This document shows positions 40,501 to 54,087 of a stretch of 64,000 bases of DNA, piece after piece (the stretch's first letter is position 1; each line of letters starts with the position of its first letter). Source of the stretch: Ficedula albicollis (taxonomy: Eukaryota > Chordata > Aves > Passeriformes > Muscicapidae); assembly GCF_000247815.1 (NCBI RefSeq), contig NW_004775939.1, forward strand, positions 372,001 through 436,000. The letters are read 5' to 3'. The position numbers and the translations under genes were made by a program. The notes under the pieces were generated by a model that saw only the letters and a program-made list of their open reading frames with translations, was not told the DNA's origin and made no database searches.

Positions 40501-43500
40501 AACTGAAGTTTTTTGTCCTATGACCAGTCCTTAGCTTATTCTGATAAAACAGAAGAAAACCCGTGTGTTTAACAAAAAGGTGACATCAAAAATACTTCCT
40601 TGAAGTAGTATTTCTAGCTACACACTTCAAAATACAAACAACAAATGTTTACATTCCACTTGACAGAAAACGCAAACCCACCTAGCTCAAGATACCATTC
40701 AAACACCACATGTACTTACAACGCATATGGTCAATACTCCAGCTGGGAGGTATAGATACTTGTCTGAAGTGCTGGGCACACTAGACTTTGTATTTTTAGT
40801 AACAAGCTATAAAGTATTCAGCTTCAAGTCTTGCCCAGGAATCACAACCAGACTCTGCCTGTAGTTAAAATAACTCTAATCCAAGAAAGGCAAGATTTTA
40901 TTCTCTTTAAGAATTGTGTGTGGTTAGTAGCTATCACATTTTAAATACATAGGTCAATCACTAAAGAGGAACAGAAGATCAGTTCTAGCATTATGTATTT
41001 CAGACACTTGGATCACATCCACTTACCCATAATACTTAAAATGATGTGGAAAATTAAACCAGCAAAACTAATGTGTGAAAGGCTAACCTGTCAATCTACA
41101 AGGCGTAACTGTCCCTGCAGTGGAAGAACAATTATGCAACAAATTTGTCTAGTACAAAATGTTAACATTCATTTCTGGCCTCCTCTCCTAAAACAGGGGT
41201 ATTATTTCATGCAACTATAACATCGAATTGACATTTCACTTATTTGTGTTCTTGGGAGCCTGATAATGTAGTTAAATAACCTACAAAATCAAATCTGCTG
41301 GCACTGTTGCTACAAGCTATAACTTTCTCCTCCCTGGGACCATCCAAACATGCAAGCCACCACTAAAACGGAAGACAGAGCATTCAGCAGGAAACTGCTG
41401 CCAGTGGTGCATGTATGAGACAAGGTGATTTTAGCCAAATCACCTTCCAAATCCAGTTAATTTCCTGCCTGTTCACATACTGTGTTTCCACAAAGATGGA
41501 AGTAGCACAGAGAAAGGAGTAAGTGGCTTCCAGCAGAAAGATTCAATTCCTTTGGCAGCAGCACCAGCTTACTTTTCAAATTGCTGAACTGGCCCACAAG
41601 TAGAAAATCATTGCTCACATCTATGAGAATTCAGAACTATGAAGACATAAACACTACATCACATCTCGAACTTAAACATACCCGTAAGAGCTGTATCTAG
41701 AACACACTTAGAGGAAAGCACATGCCTGGAAATTTCAACTTCCTATGAAAGAGAGCTGATCAAAAACCTTAAATACACACTTTATAAAATTTAAATATGA
41801 AACATTTAAAATACATATGAACTAGCTTTTGCTAGTGCTTTTGAACTTGCAAATGCCTACTTTTATTAGGAGGGATGTATGCATCATAAGAGTATGAGAT
41901 TCAGCATAACCATACTTCTTCTTTTTAAACCCATGGTAGTTTCCATGGCCCTGAATACTTTTAGTAAAAAAACATATTCAGCAAAATGTCAGTGCTGGCT
42001 CATTAGCTGAGCAAGTTTTCTATATTAGATTAGTAAGACCAGGAAGTTTTACCTTAGGTATGGTATTTGCTGTTACCACACAATTAAAATCTAAATAAAA
42101 GAAGGAATTTTTTTTTTAATTATTATTACAGAGCTGAATACCAAAGACCAATGAGCTTCAGTGTTTCTACACTCAGACCAGTAAGCAGACACAAACAAAT
42201 AAAGTTCCCAGAAAGAGTCCCTCACTATCTATGGATAAGGTTGTCTTTTCCAAGACAACCACACTGTGTTTGGGAACACCTACTTAATGTCTGGTTGTTC
42301 TCATACAGTAATGTTTTTCAAACAGCCTTACTAACAACTTAAAAATAAGTGAACAACCTATTGACTTGTTAGAAGCAGTAAAAACATCATGCTGTACCTT
42401 GGCAAAGGTGTAAATTCACTGATGATGCCTTCGGTTCCCAGGGTTATGCCCTGAACAATGAAAGTGCTGCCCATTCCTTTCCAGAGTGCTCTTGGACCCT
42501 GTGTGTTGAAATATGCAACATAAAACTCAAAAATATTTTCAACTTATTAACGAAAAAAAATCTGTAAATTCAGACCACACAGGGCTACTGTTCAACTTTA
42601 ATTGTTATTAAATTCAGGTAACAACTTATTTTTTAATCTATGAAGAAATTTTTGGATCACAACCTGTGAATAATTTAAAGACCTGTAAATACTTTTGGAG
42701 GCATGTCTCTCACTTTAATACTCTGTATTATAAACTTAACACCATTTTCTACGGACAAAGTGAGCTCAAGATGTCAAAAGTACATCCACAGGAAATTCAG
42801 AATTAAGAATTTCTTCCTGCCATCTTATCTGAGTTTAAGGATTGCCATTTCCCTGCAGAATTAGAAATTTATTCAGTACTATCTTTGGAAGGAGTGACTT
42901 CAACAATAACTTCATCCACATAACGATGAATGAACTTTTAGAATCCTAATGAAAAAAATTCGTTTCAATGAACTTTTGTTTTCTAACATCCATAATCTGA
43001 AAAAAATAATGGTTTACTTGATCTTCTTAACACATTTCTGCAACCATAAAAATAAGAAAGCCTCACAACAGCCATGTTTTTCTACACCAGCTACATAAAC
43101 ACTTAGAGATTTCAGTGTGCATACATGCAGCAGGAACTCTCAGCGCTCAGATACAGCCTGACACCAAATACTGACCTGTGTCTTATTGATGCAGTACATG
43201 ATATTGACAATTGTAAATGGCGTGAGATGATAATTCCGTGCATGATAGTTAACCTGTTAAAAATATAAATAGTGGCAGTCTTAGACACACACTTGCAGAT
43301 GCTACAACTCTGAAAGATAAAGGTGTTTCAGATGTTAAGAATTTTAACTCTGTAAAGGTCAGCTAAAAATGTGAGTAAGTTCTCACTGAAATCTAGGGAA
43401 ATGGGCAGCCCTTTTAAGTATTTGTATACTGCAAGTTTAAACAACAAACCATACATACATCAGAACATATGAAACAAAACATCCTGCATGGAAATGGGAA

Positions 43501-45074
43501 TCTGAAAGTTGCAGTGCAGACCCCAAAACACTTACTTTCCTGTAATTTGCTTTCCACTGCCCAAACAAAAACGAGCAAGATTTTTTTAAAGTAAGATAAA
43601 CTGCAGAATAGAATACACATATTCTACAAGCAAAAACGTGTAGCAGAGTCCCCCTAAAAATTGCAGAGCTTCCTATACTACTTTCATACACAGTATGAAA
43701 ATAAAGAGATATGACAGTACACAGGAGCTTTTACTGGAATAGGTAATATAAAAGACATACCTGACATTGACGACGTAGAACAATGCAAGGATGTGCCAAC
43801 ACATTTTCTGTAAACAGACTTTAAAGGAAAATTCTATTTAATGCATGGGCAGCCACTAAAAATTCCTTAGAAAATTCTTTGTTAATTGTCTCTAACAACA
43901 GCATACCAGTATTTGGAAAAGCAATACATTTTCTAGTGAACTAACAGGGCATTTTTGATGGCTACCCAACAGCTTCCCAAGGAACAAGTTACATAAAATC
44001 CGACACATACATTTACGATGAAAAAGCCCAATGTACACGTAGTATGCACATATTTTTATAAGCAGAAAACCATACAAAATTTCTTAATCTCACCCTCTCA
44101 AAATACCAGGGCACAAACCAAACCAAAACCACAATTATGAGAAGATTAGTTCCCAGTTTTGTGCTAATTCTGCATATTGTATCATTAATCAAGACACTCC
44201 GTAGGGGGGCCAGAGAAGGACTGATACTAACAGCCGACTACCTTTTCAGTGAAAATACTACTGACCCAAATCAACTCTCCTACCACTGCCAGAAGTCATA
44301 TTTCAATCAAAATTCCACAGAAAAGTTCTCATTTCCAAAGCAGAATTCCCAGCTGCAGCCATTCAGAGGAAATATTCATTTCATCTCGAAGCGCCTGAGT
44401 GGTCAGAGCACTTACGTGTATGTTCAAACCTGGGACATGGATCAGATTTACAAACACCCCAAGCTACAGGATCATCTGTGGTAGGTTTCTGAACTCCTGA
44501 CCAGCAAGTACAAGAGGCACAGAAAAATACTGCAGTTTTTTAACTATTAAACTAATTAGCAGTTTGCTACCACCAAAAGAAGTAAAACTTTCCCTGGACA
44601 TCAGCACCTTTCTCAAAAATACTACCAAAAATCAGAAATGGCCACGTGGTAAGATGAACATCATGGTCCCAAGATACCTCAGTAATATCCTTGCAGACAT
44701 TTTCACGTTCTTAGGAAACATTTGCATTGCCTAAAAATGTTATTAGAAGCTGAGAATGTCAAAAAAGTTTTCTGGTGTTACTTTCAGATTACTTGGACAG
44801 GGTATACACACATCCTGGGCATTCCATATGAAAAACTGTTTCTTACATTCATGTAAGTATTTTTTATGCAGCAGTTAAAGGAAACAGAAACCTAAATGGG
44901 AGTAGTAGGTCTCTAAACACACTTCAGCTGCTTATGGCTATTGGAATAAAAACACAATATAAAAGTGTATGTAGAGTTTATAAGACAAGTAAGAGTTTTA
45001 CTACCCCTTTGTCACTGAACCCAACTCTTACCTTGCAAGGCCAATACCAAAGCCAGCAAATCTGTTCAACTGCT
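36960..45074 (-). CDS. SLC25A46: SLC25A46, mitochondrial outer-membrane SLC25-family protein (exon 1 missing)
   Basis: Seven coding exons are seen, in gene order: 45032-45074, 43761-43818, 43176-43253, 42398-42498, 39904-39960, 39380-39437 and 36960-37538. All have AG acceptors and GT donors and their phases match, giving 323 complete codons and a TAA stop. The translation follows vertebrate SLC25A46 closely from [13 protein letters not shown] through [22 protein letters not shown] and [14 protein letters not shown] to [11 protein letters not shown]. Human SLC25A46 has 418 residues, so about 95 N-terminal residues (exon 1) are absent. The family is related to yeast Ugo1. Known roles are mitochondrial fission/fusion balance and contacts with mitofusin and MICOS proteins at the outer membrane, not inner-membrane transport. 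The carrier signature is degenerate here: HPCIVLR lacks the acidic residue, while YPLET keeps it. No frameshift or internal stop is seen. Introns hold no recognised gene. Confidence 0.96.
39380..39437 (-). CDS. SLC25A46: SLC25A46 coding exon 7
   Basis: This 58-nt exon begins with the G completing Gly and encodes [19 protein letters not shown], then a gtaact donor. It contains a hydrophobic stretch expected for a membrane helix and ends in phase 0. Confidence 0.94.
39904..39960 (-). CDS. SLC25A46: SLC25A46 coding exon 6
   Basis: This 57-nt exon starts with the A that completes Arg and encodes [18 protein letters not shown]. It ends GG before gtaagt, and the next exon supplies the last G of a Gly codon. 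The matching human segment is EVLHKWSPKQIGEHLLLK. Confidence 0.94.
42398..42498 (-). CDS. SLC25A46: SLC25A46 coding exon 5
   Basis: This 101-nt exon starts in phase 0 ([17 protein letters not shown]) and ends with two bases (AG) of an Arg codon completed by the next exon. It covers the end of the first Solcar-like repeat and runs to EFTPLP. Acceptor is acacacag and donor ccaag/gtacag. Confidence 0.95.
43176..43253 (-). CDS. SLC25A46: SLC25A46 coding exon 4
   Basis: This 78-nt exon (26 codons) is phase 0 at both ends, with a ttaacag acceptor and a cag/gtcag donor. It encodes [13 protein letters not shown] followed by [13 protein letters not shown], closely matching the human segment at the same place. 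Confidence 0.95.
43761..43818 (-). CDS. SLC25A46: SLC25A46 coding exon 3
   Basis: This 58-nt exon begins after a weak ttaaag acceptor and completes the Ser codon. It encodes [19 protein letters not shown] and ends CAG before gtatgt. A tempting tttacag site lies inside the exon, but using it would break the frame (exon 2 ends in two bases of a codon). The upstream AG was chosen because it restores SLFTEN. HPCIVLR is the first carrier-type signature, without its usual acidic residue. Confidence 0.93.
45032..45074 (-). CDS. SLC25A46: SLC25A46 coding exon 2
   Basis: This 43-nt exon starts with the last two bases of a Glu codon after a tttcag acceptor and ends AG before gtaaga. It encodes [13 protein letters not shown] plus the first two bases of a Ser codon. 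It is the first coding exon that can be placed with certainty. The upstream partner must end in a single G of the Glu codon if the human exon phase holds. An alternative acceptor (gagcag) lies 5 nt inside the exon. Confidence 0.93.
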
Positions 45075-46489
45075 CTGAAAAAGAAGACAAAAAACAAAAC
45101 AAAACCAGATTATATAACAGTGATAATCACAAAGTAGGAGAAAATGCCATGCACAAGTTCGGAAAAACTAATTTTATCCGGTACTTCAATTAGAAAATCC
45201 CAAGCACTAAACCACAATATTTATGGCAGCTCAGCAACAGGGGACATAAAAAAAATACTACTCCAGGAGTATTTGCACTTTGGACTGCATTTGAGTTTGT
45301 CCACACTCTCATAGATAAAACTGCGCTCTTCTTACAGGGAAAAGAAGAAGAGGGAAAATGAACAGTAAAACAGAGAGTATTTTAGTATCCAAAAAACCCA
45401 ACTGAAACCAACTACTGAAAGATTGAGCATGCATGAGTTTGCAGTAATTACGAGACATAAATTTAGATAATTGAGGTGAAAATAACATTAAAACAGTAAA
45501 AATGAAGAATTATGGGAAAAGTTACAAAAAAAGCCATGGATGAAGTAACAAATATCAATATAAAGCAAATTTTCAAGCCAGTTGTTTATCTCCAGTCCTT
45601 TGCAAAAATTCATTTACTGGAGAATTACAAAAGCAATTAAATCAGGTCTCTGCTGTCAGCTACCAGAGACATTTCCACACTGGGAATTATCAGAAGAGAC
45701 TTTAAGACGAGCATCAGAACAGTAAAGGCATTTTAAAGTTAGTGGTCAGCCCTACAATCTTCAGAGTGCAAGCAGCCTGAAGGCATAGATAAAGTCAGTA
45801 ACTTCAGTGGGGCTCTACACAAATGTGACAGCCCTCCCAAAATGTTAAGATACCACTTGCAGCTGCTGGCTTCAGTGATTACAGCAACTCCTTATCAGTC
45901 CTCCAAAGTGCAGAATGAACACACCTTCCATATGTAGATGGGGGAAAAAAATGTGGTGTCCAACTACACAAGGACGCTTGAACAGTGCTTCAATGAGTGC
46001 ATGCATTGATGGAATCCAGCTAAAGGCCGTAGTCATCATTTATAAGACCTGAATAAAACCACTGCACTACCAGTCAGAAAAGAAAGACTCGCCTACTAAT
46101 ACAATTCCATTTCAGATAAACTAGTATTTCATAAATCTTTTGATACTCAAGTATCTATAAATTACTCCTTTTAATTAAAGAAGACAACACACAGCACCCC
46201 AGATTTCATTAAGTCCTAAAATGACTTTATAACGACTACTGAAAAAGCCTTGAACTCAGCTGCTCCCTTAAGTCCTACCAGTCCCACAGTTCCCTCGCTA
46301 CCACGCGTGAAGGGGGAGAAGGGAGGTTTGCGTCAGCAGCTCATGTTCTAAACCCGAGAGAAGCCACGCAGTCTCAAACACCAACACAACAACGCAGCAC
46401 TGCAGGACCCGAAGGCACCTCCTGCCCTTTAAAGAGGGCGGAGTGCTTCTGGAGGGATTGTTTACACGGGGAATGAAAAGCAAGCTGAC

Positions 46490-48277
<1,788 letters not shown>

Positions 48278-48289
48278 GGACATGAGACA

Positions 48290-48980
48290 GCACTTTTGGG
48301 AGGGAAAAATATCCTTCTTATCGACCCTGGTGATGAGCACAAGACAGCACACGGCAAGCACAGGGATGAGGCCAAGGAGGGGGACATGGACTATGGAGAG
48401 GAATACAGACCACCCAAGATCCCCCAGAGCCCTCCGACCCATTTCCATACGTGGTCTGAAAAAGCAGACTGCCCATAATAAGTGATTGCACAGAAAGTGA
48501 GAAACACTTAGGGAAATCAGTCTAGAGAAGTATCCCCCAAGCCCGGGGGGTGCCCATATTGGCTAGATGGATGAAGCTGATGAACCCTAATCCTGACACC
48601 TGGATTGACATCCCTTCAGCTGGATCAATACTGGAACCAGGAGTGGTAAACTTTTTCTCTCTTTCCCTCTCCTCCTCTTTAATTCGCCTCTTCCTTTCTT
48701 CTCTTCTTTTTCATACTATCTCTTTATCTAAAACCCATTCCCATGTGATTATATAGTAGGGGACTAAAATACCAATTTCCATGTTGAGTGTGTAGTTTAC
48801 TAATAAAACTTTCTGATCATTTGCAGTGTCTGACTTTTGTTGTTCCTTTGAACCGTGAGCATTTATGTATCGCTTCCTGATCATTTGCAGTGTCTGACTT
48901 TTTTTGTTCCTTTGAACCGTGAGCATTTATGTATCTTCCTTCCCCTTAGGAGTGGAAGGCTTGTGGGTGTAATGATCCCT
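48290..48980 (+). mobile_element. Probable LTR remnant
   Basis: The organisation resembles an avian LTR: a GA-rich 5' part, a pyrimidine-rich stretch (48650-48720), an AATAAAA signal near 48802 and a tandemly repeated segment after it. There is no retroviral gene. The left edge is hidden by the poly-G run. Confidence 0.45.
48813..48934. repeat. 64-bp tandem repeat, two copies
   Basis: Copies start ctgatcatttgcagtgtctg at 48813 and 48877. They end in gagcatttatgtat and differ by one or two bases. The repeat lies just after an AATAAA-like signal. Confidence 0.92.
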
Positions 48981-48984
48981 TAGC

Positions 48985-49285
48985 TCAGAATCACAGAATC
49001 ATTAGGGTTGACAAGACCTCCAAGATCATCAAGTCCAGCTATAACCCTGTCAACCAGACCATGGTATGTTCCAGTCTTTCCATAAACACTTTCAGGGATG
49101 GTGATTCCACCATCTCCCTGGGCAGCCCATCTCAATATCTGGCCACCCTTTGTGTGAAAGATTTTTTCCCTAATGTCCAGTCGAAATCTCTCCATGCACA
49201 TTTAAGACAATTTCTCTCGCTGTGTTGTTTGTTGCATGGGAACAGCGGCTGACCCCCCTCCTCTCTACAATTTCCTTCCAGGCAG
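48985..49285 (-). mobile_element. CR1 LINE 3' fragment
   Basis: The plus strand shows the CR1 antisense pattern: tcagaatcacagaatcatta, tcatcaagtccag, ccaccatctccctgggcagc and a decayed ccctaatgtcc block. Confidence 0.9.
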
Positions 49286-49620
49286 CTTATCTCCTAAGAA
49301 GCCCAACAAGGTCTCCCACAACTGGGTCTTAGTCTGACACGCAGGTGTCCTCGTTTTGTGCACTAGGTTAAGCCAGCATTATTGTGTTCAAGTCTAGGTA
49401 TAGCACGGATGGCAGGAGTCATCCATAGCTTTCTGACAGTGAATCCCATTAATGTATATAAATATCTCAGAGGCATGAGCCAAAGGATGGTGCCAGACAC
49501 TTTCCAGCAGTGCCCAGTGACGGGACAAGGAGCAGCGACCATAAACTAAAACACAAGTTCAGCATATAAAGTTACAACATAGCTATGCTCTGGCTTATTA
49601 TACAGTTTTGGTCTTCCTAA

Positions 49621-49925
49621 AATCGTGGAAATCATAAAATCAGAATAGTCAGGGTTGAAAGCAGTCTTTATTCTTATATGCAATAAACAGGGACATCTTC
49701 AATTTCCAGCACGTGTTTAGAACCCTGTACACACTGGCCATGAATGTCCCCAGAGATGTGGCTACAGCCTCTCTGGGCAATCTTTTCCAGTGTTTTACCA
49801 GGCTTATACTCAGTCCTTCAGCTGTGTCAACAGCACTACTCACCTTGGTGTCATCTGCAGATATTCTGAGGGTGCACTCAATCCCACAATGTCTATCTTA
49901 TTGATAAAGATACTGAACAGTACAG
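49621..49925 (-). mobile_element. CR1 LINE fragment, internally deleted
   Basis: A CR1 antisense 3' start (aatcataaaatcagaatagt) runs to cctctctgggcaatc. It then jumps to a different avian repeat segment that includes caccttggtgtcatctgcag and gagggtgcactcaatcccac. Confidence 0.65.
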
Positions 49926-51160
49926 ATAAGAATTAAATAGTAATATTAAATCGATTTTCAGGTGTGGTGTCTGTGCCTTCTACACAGTGTCTCCATTCCA
50001 TGGTGTTTGACTGTGGTCCCATTGCACAGAACCTATTTTCACATGATACAGCAGAAGTCTGGGCTGCTTTCTTTTCTTTGAAAGAAAACACCAAGGAAAC
50101 AATCCAGAGGTTTACTTTTGCAGCGGCAACCAATTGGCAACAGCCTAAGTGCACTGAGCAGCAATTACAGCAGGACACAAAGCTTCTGTGCTAATGATCC
50201 CTTAAATTTAGTTCCCGTGCAACTTAATATAGAGGCATGCAGGCATGCAACTTCTGTGCTTGGTCTTGGAAGCATGACCAGTCTCCAGGTTGTCAGTAAG
50301 AGAAACCAGTAAACCACAGCTCCTCAGAAAAAAATAGGAGAAAGAATGTTGTTCCAAAGAAACCACAATCTTTTTCCACACTGGAAAATGACATTACTGT
50401 TGGAATAACCAGATCTGCTGCGTTTTAAAAAACGATAGTAATTGACTAAGTATGTGTGTGAGAGGGAGAATTATTCAGGGTGAGGAAGCTGTATTAAAAT
50501 TAAAATCTACATTTCTCTTGGAAAATGATGCTCATAGCTACTGCTTTGCCAACCAGTTAGCAAAGGAGTAGACTGCAGAGCTGCTATCTCAGATTTGATT
50601 TACACCACGTCTTTGAGATCTGCGTAGAGGGTAGCTGCCCTCTTGTTCATGTAATGGAATGGCTCCGTGGCAGCCTGGGGCTTCCAGCAGCACAGCTTGA
50701 AAGACAGTTGAACTGGGTCTATATGCTGGGCTTGTGTGACTGCAGGAGTGGCTTCTGTGGGAAGAGCTGCCCCGCTGTTAGGCACAACCAACTCCAGTTG
50801 GTTCCCAGCCAGACCTGCCATGGCTGAAGCTGAGGCCATCTATGATTTTGGTAAGAGGAGAGGGTAAGAGAAAGGTGGTATTTCCAGTACTCTATTTTAA
50901 AGTGGCAATAAATTTATCTCCAAGTAGGGGTCAGGTTTGTATGCTGACGTTGGCTTAGATGGGACAGAGAGTAGTAGTGCTTATGTGATTTGGGGTCTTC
51001 ATCCCATCCTTATTTTTTGCTTCCAATAGTGATTCAGGATGAGAACACAGATGCTTGAGAGAACCCACAGCCAAGGAGAACAGCAAACTCACCAGCTTTT
51101 CCTGGGTCTCCTGGGCCTGACATCAATAACATCCTCTCTCACATCCCAGTGGTGGATGTC
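49926..51160. other. Non-coding sequence right of the promoter area
   Basis: No exon is supported. A potential start context (gccatggctgaagctgag, 50817) precedes a gtaag donor-like site, but nothing else supports a gene. Confidence 0.4.
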
Positions 51161-51450
51161 CTCTTACTCTTCAGCTGCTCATCTGTTGAGTGCTCTCAGA
51201 AGAAAATCTTTGGTTTGCCTCACAGTTTTTTAGGCACATAAATAAAACCTCAAGCGAAGGTCACCCCAAAAGGGCCAGCGAAAAGGAGCCTGGGTTTTAA
51301 CAAAATAGCTCTTACTCTTCAGCTGCTCATCTGTTGAGTGCTCTCAGAAGAAAATCTTTGGTTTGCCTCACAGTTTTTTAGGCACATAAATAAAACCTCA
51401 AGCGAAGGTCACCCCAAAAGGGCCAGCGAAAAGGAGCCTGGGTTTTAACA
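51161..51450. repeat. Tandem duplication, 142-bp copies with 6-bp spacer
   Basis: Copies at 51161-51302 and 51309-51450 look identical, separated by aaatag. Each contains aaataaaacc, a poly-A signal-like string. Confidence 0.97.
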
Positions 51451-53879
51451 TCTGCTGGCAATCTGGCCTTGAATCTGTGACATTTTCCTGCTGTACATCT
51501 CTGCAACTCCCTGAATTCCCCAAACAGGAGGCTGGAAGGTGCCACAGGCTCTTGGGTCTCTCCCTCAGACTGGCAGCTGTCACCCAGCATGTCTGTACTT
51601 TGGCTGGTGCTTGTTCACCCATGCCCATCAAGAGTGATCTGGGCAAGGAAGAAGAGCCTGCAAATTGCCTTTGTGTTGCTGCCAGCACAGGCTTAGGTTG
51701 TGCATTGGCTGAGCAGCAGCACCATCATGAGACACAGGTATGGAACTCTCTGTAGGGTCACACACCTGGTGTTAACCCTCTACTTGCCAAGTGAGTGACT
51801 CAGCTTCTGGCCTTTACCCTGTCCACTGATCCCAACCCAAATCTCTTGGCAGCTACTTCAGCCTCTCCCTGTTTCACTGGTGCTTAGTTGGAACATGGAC
51901 AGCTAATCCAGGTATTGATCAGCTCCCAGAGCACCCATCCAGGGAGCTGCTGGGAACGGGGCTTAAGGTCTGGTCATTTTAGTTTGTTTTGGAAGCTCTA
52001 CTTCTGTCATTATAGGTGTCCTGCTTGTATATTAAGTCTTACCTGGTGTACTAACTCTTATCATAGTTAAAATCATGCCAGGAGTGAGACTAATCTGTCT
52101 TCCTTGCTGAGGCTGAGGAGAAATGCAGAAGAAAAGCAAGCTGTGTGAGTCATCAAGGAGGAAATGCCATGGAGTTTTTGAAGTTTAAAGACTGATGTCA
52201 GTTTAGATGCTGAGCTATAGGTAAAAAAACTGTCAGGTAGTGTGCTTAATACACTCCCCATCTATTAAAAAACAGAGTGTACTCACTCTCCTGCACAGTA
52301 ATCCATTTTGGAGTATGTTATCAGCTCCCCATGAATAGTAAATAATAATGATAATAACAAGTAGTGCCAGAAAATCATGTGATAGAAAGGAGGCTGTGGC
52401 TGATGGCAGAGCAAAAGACAGAGATCTGTGGGCTGAATATCACTTGTGACAAGGTAATGAATCTGTCTAGTTTCAATCTGAAATGCCTGATGTCGTTTGC
52501 AGTTTCTTGGGATTTCTACTCCTCTCAAAAATGAAGTCAGCCCTCATGCTTTATAGGCTTTTTGGCCTGACACCAGCATCTAAGCAGATGAAAATAATGA
52601 TGATTGCTGCCACTCTCCCTGGTACCATTAGTTTTTCAAAAGGTCATGTTTTCTGTCATTGCTTTAAGGGGAGCTGTGAGGCTCAGTGCAAATACTCAAA
52701 ATGAACGTGGAATACTAAACATGGGCATGTAGTGTTAAACCCTGAGATGTGGTGTGTCTCAGGGTGCCTGTTGGGCTCATCAGTTCAGAAAGACACAGGT
52801 CCTGTTGTGGGTCTCGTGTCACATCTGCTGGCCTCCTCTGGGTGGTTTGTCTAAGCAAAGGTGTCTGAAGTGTGCTACCCCACCTGGGTGCTATTCCTGG
52901 GCTTTGGGATTGGTGAGGTTTCCTTGCTCAGTTTCCAGGTTTCCATGTGTCCTTGTGTGGGATGAACAGATAGCTCATGGAGGTCCTGGGGGAAGGGGTA
53001 CACTCAGAACCTCACAAACATGCTTGGGTATGATAGGTGGTACACTTCCAACAGTTGTGACAGTTATTTCACAATATCATTTCAACTTTGTGACATGTTT
53101 TTTGGTGGTGCTGAGGACAGACACAGATCCTCTTCCAAGGAGCTCACAATCTATGAAAACAAATGACAGATGGATGAAAAGCATGCCAGTAGAGTGACAA
53201 GGTGAGTGAAGTACCTTAATAAATACTCTTTTCTATGTTATTTATTCAAGTAATTTATTCAGAATTTTCTGTAGACTCTTTTATCTTCCATACAGTGTTC
53301 AGTGTTCAGTGTTCACTTCCAAATTAGGAACTTGAAAACTCGCAGAGAGGTTAAATCTTCTCAAAGTCTCACAGCGAGACGCTGAAAGATTTCCAGCAAG
53401 GGTAAAAGACAGGCTGCAACTATGCACAGCTTTTTTGCAGTAATTGTTTCTATTTGTCATGTGCTTTTACTTTCTTAAAGAGTGTATAATTCAAGCAATT
53501 TAACAATGTATGTGTTTCCTTTACAGATCAGAGTTATCAAATCAGACTCCTGTAGCCACTGCTTACCCTTGTCATGGACAGGAAAAATCCCTGGTCCTAC
53601 CTGTCCTCACAGCACAGCCAACATCTGACCAAAAAAAGCCCCAAGCATTTTAAGGCAATCTGGGTCATACCATGTTAGCAGAATTGGATTCTTTGGTTTA
53701 TTTAGAAGGGCTGCTGATGGCTCACAGCCATTTCATATAAAATTCCCAGTTTTCCATCTGGAATTTCTAACACAGCCCTGTTCCACCTGTGCAACCCTTC
53801 TGCTCTGGTCTCTTTATTCAGGCAGCCTTATCCTATTTAGAGAAACACTGAAAGTAGGATACATACAGGAAGGGCATCA
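51451..53879. other. Non-coding sequence
   Basis: Moderately GC-rich in parts (51450-51900, 52740-53060), which hints at decayed repeats. No family or exon was recognised. Confidence 0.4.
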
Positions 53880-54087
53880 AACTGTGTGAGTCTGTCCAGA
53901 GGAGGGCCACTATGAAGATGAAAAATCTTGAGGGCCAGATTTACAAGGAAGGGCTGAGGTGAATTTGCTTGTTCAGCCTGGAGAAGAGCAGGTAAGGGTT
54001 GGCTCCATTGCTTCTCATGGGGCCCAGCAGCTGGGGAGGCTCAGGTTGACATTAGGAAAAGGTTCTTCACTGAGTGTGGTGGGGCAC
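53880..54087 (+). mobile_element. CR1 LINE fragment, left part
   Basis: Sense CR1: tccagaggagggcc, then ttgttcagcctggagaag and aggaaaaggttcttcact, ending ggtggggcac. It continues logically at 55900 (ggcactggaacaggctcccc), so the two pieces are one element split by an insertion. Confidence 0.85.

Noticed and set aside
43808..43810. tttacag as acceptor of SLC25A46 exon 3
   Set aside because: It would leave exon 2 and 3 out of frame and lose SLFTE; the ttaaag acceptor 11 bases upstream restores the frame.
44137..44484. 115-codon plus-strand frame within an SLC25A46 intron
   Set aside because: Antisense to an intron, no domain, no evidence of expression or conservation available.
50817..50860. 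Good start context (gccatggctgaag) followed by a gtaagagg donor, as a first exon of a neighbouring gene
   Set aside because: Only ten codons long, no matching second exon, and the sequence does not match anything I can name.
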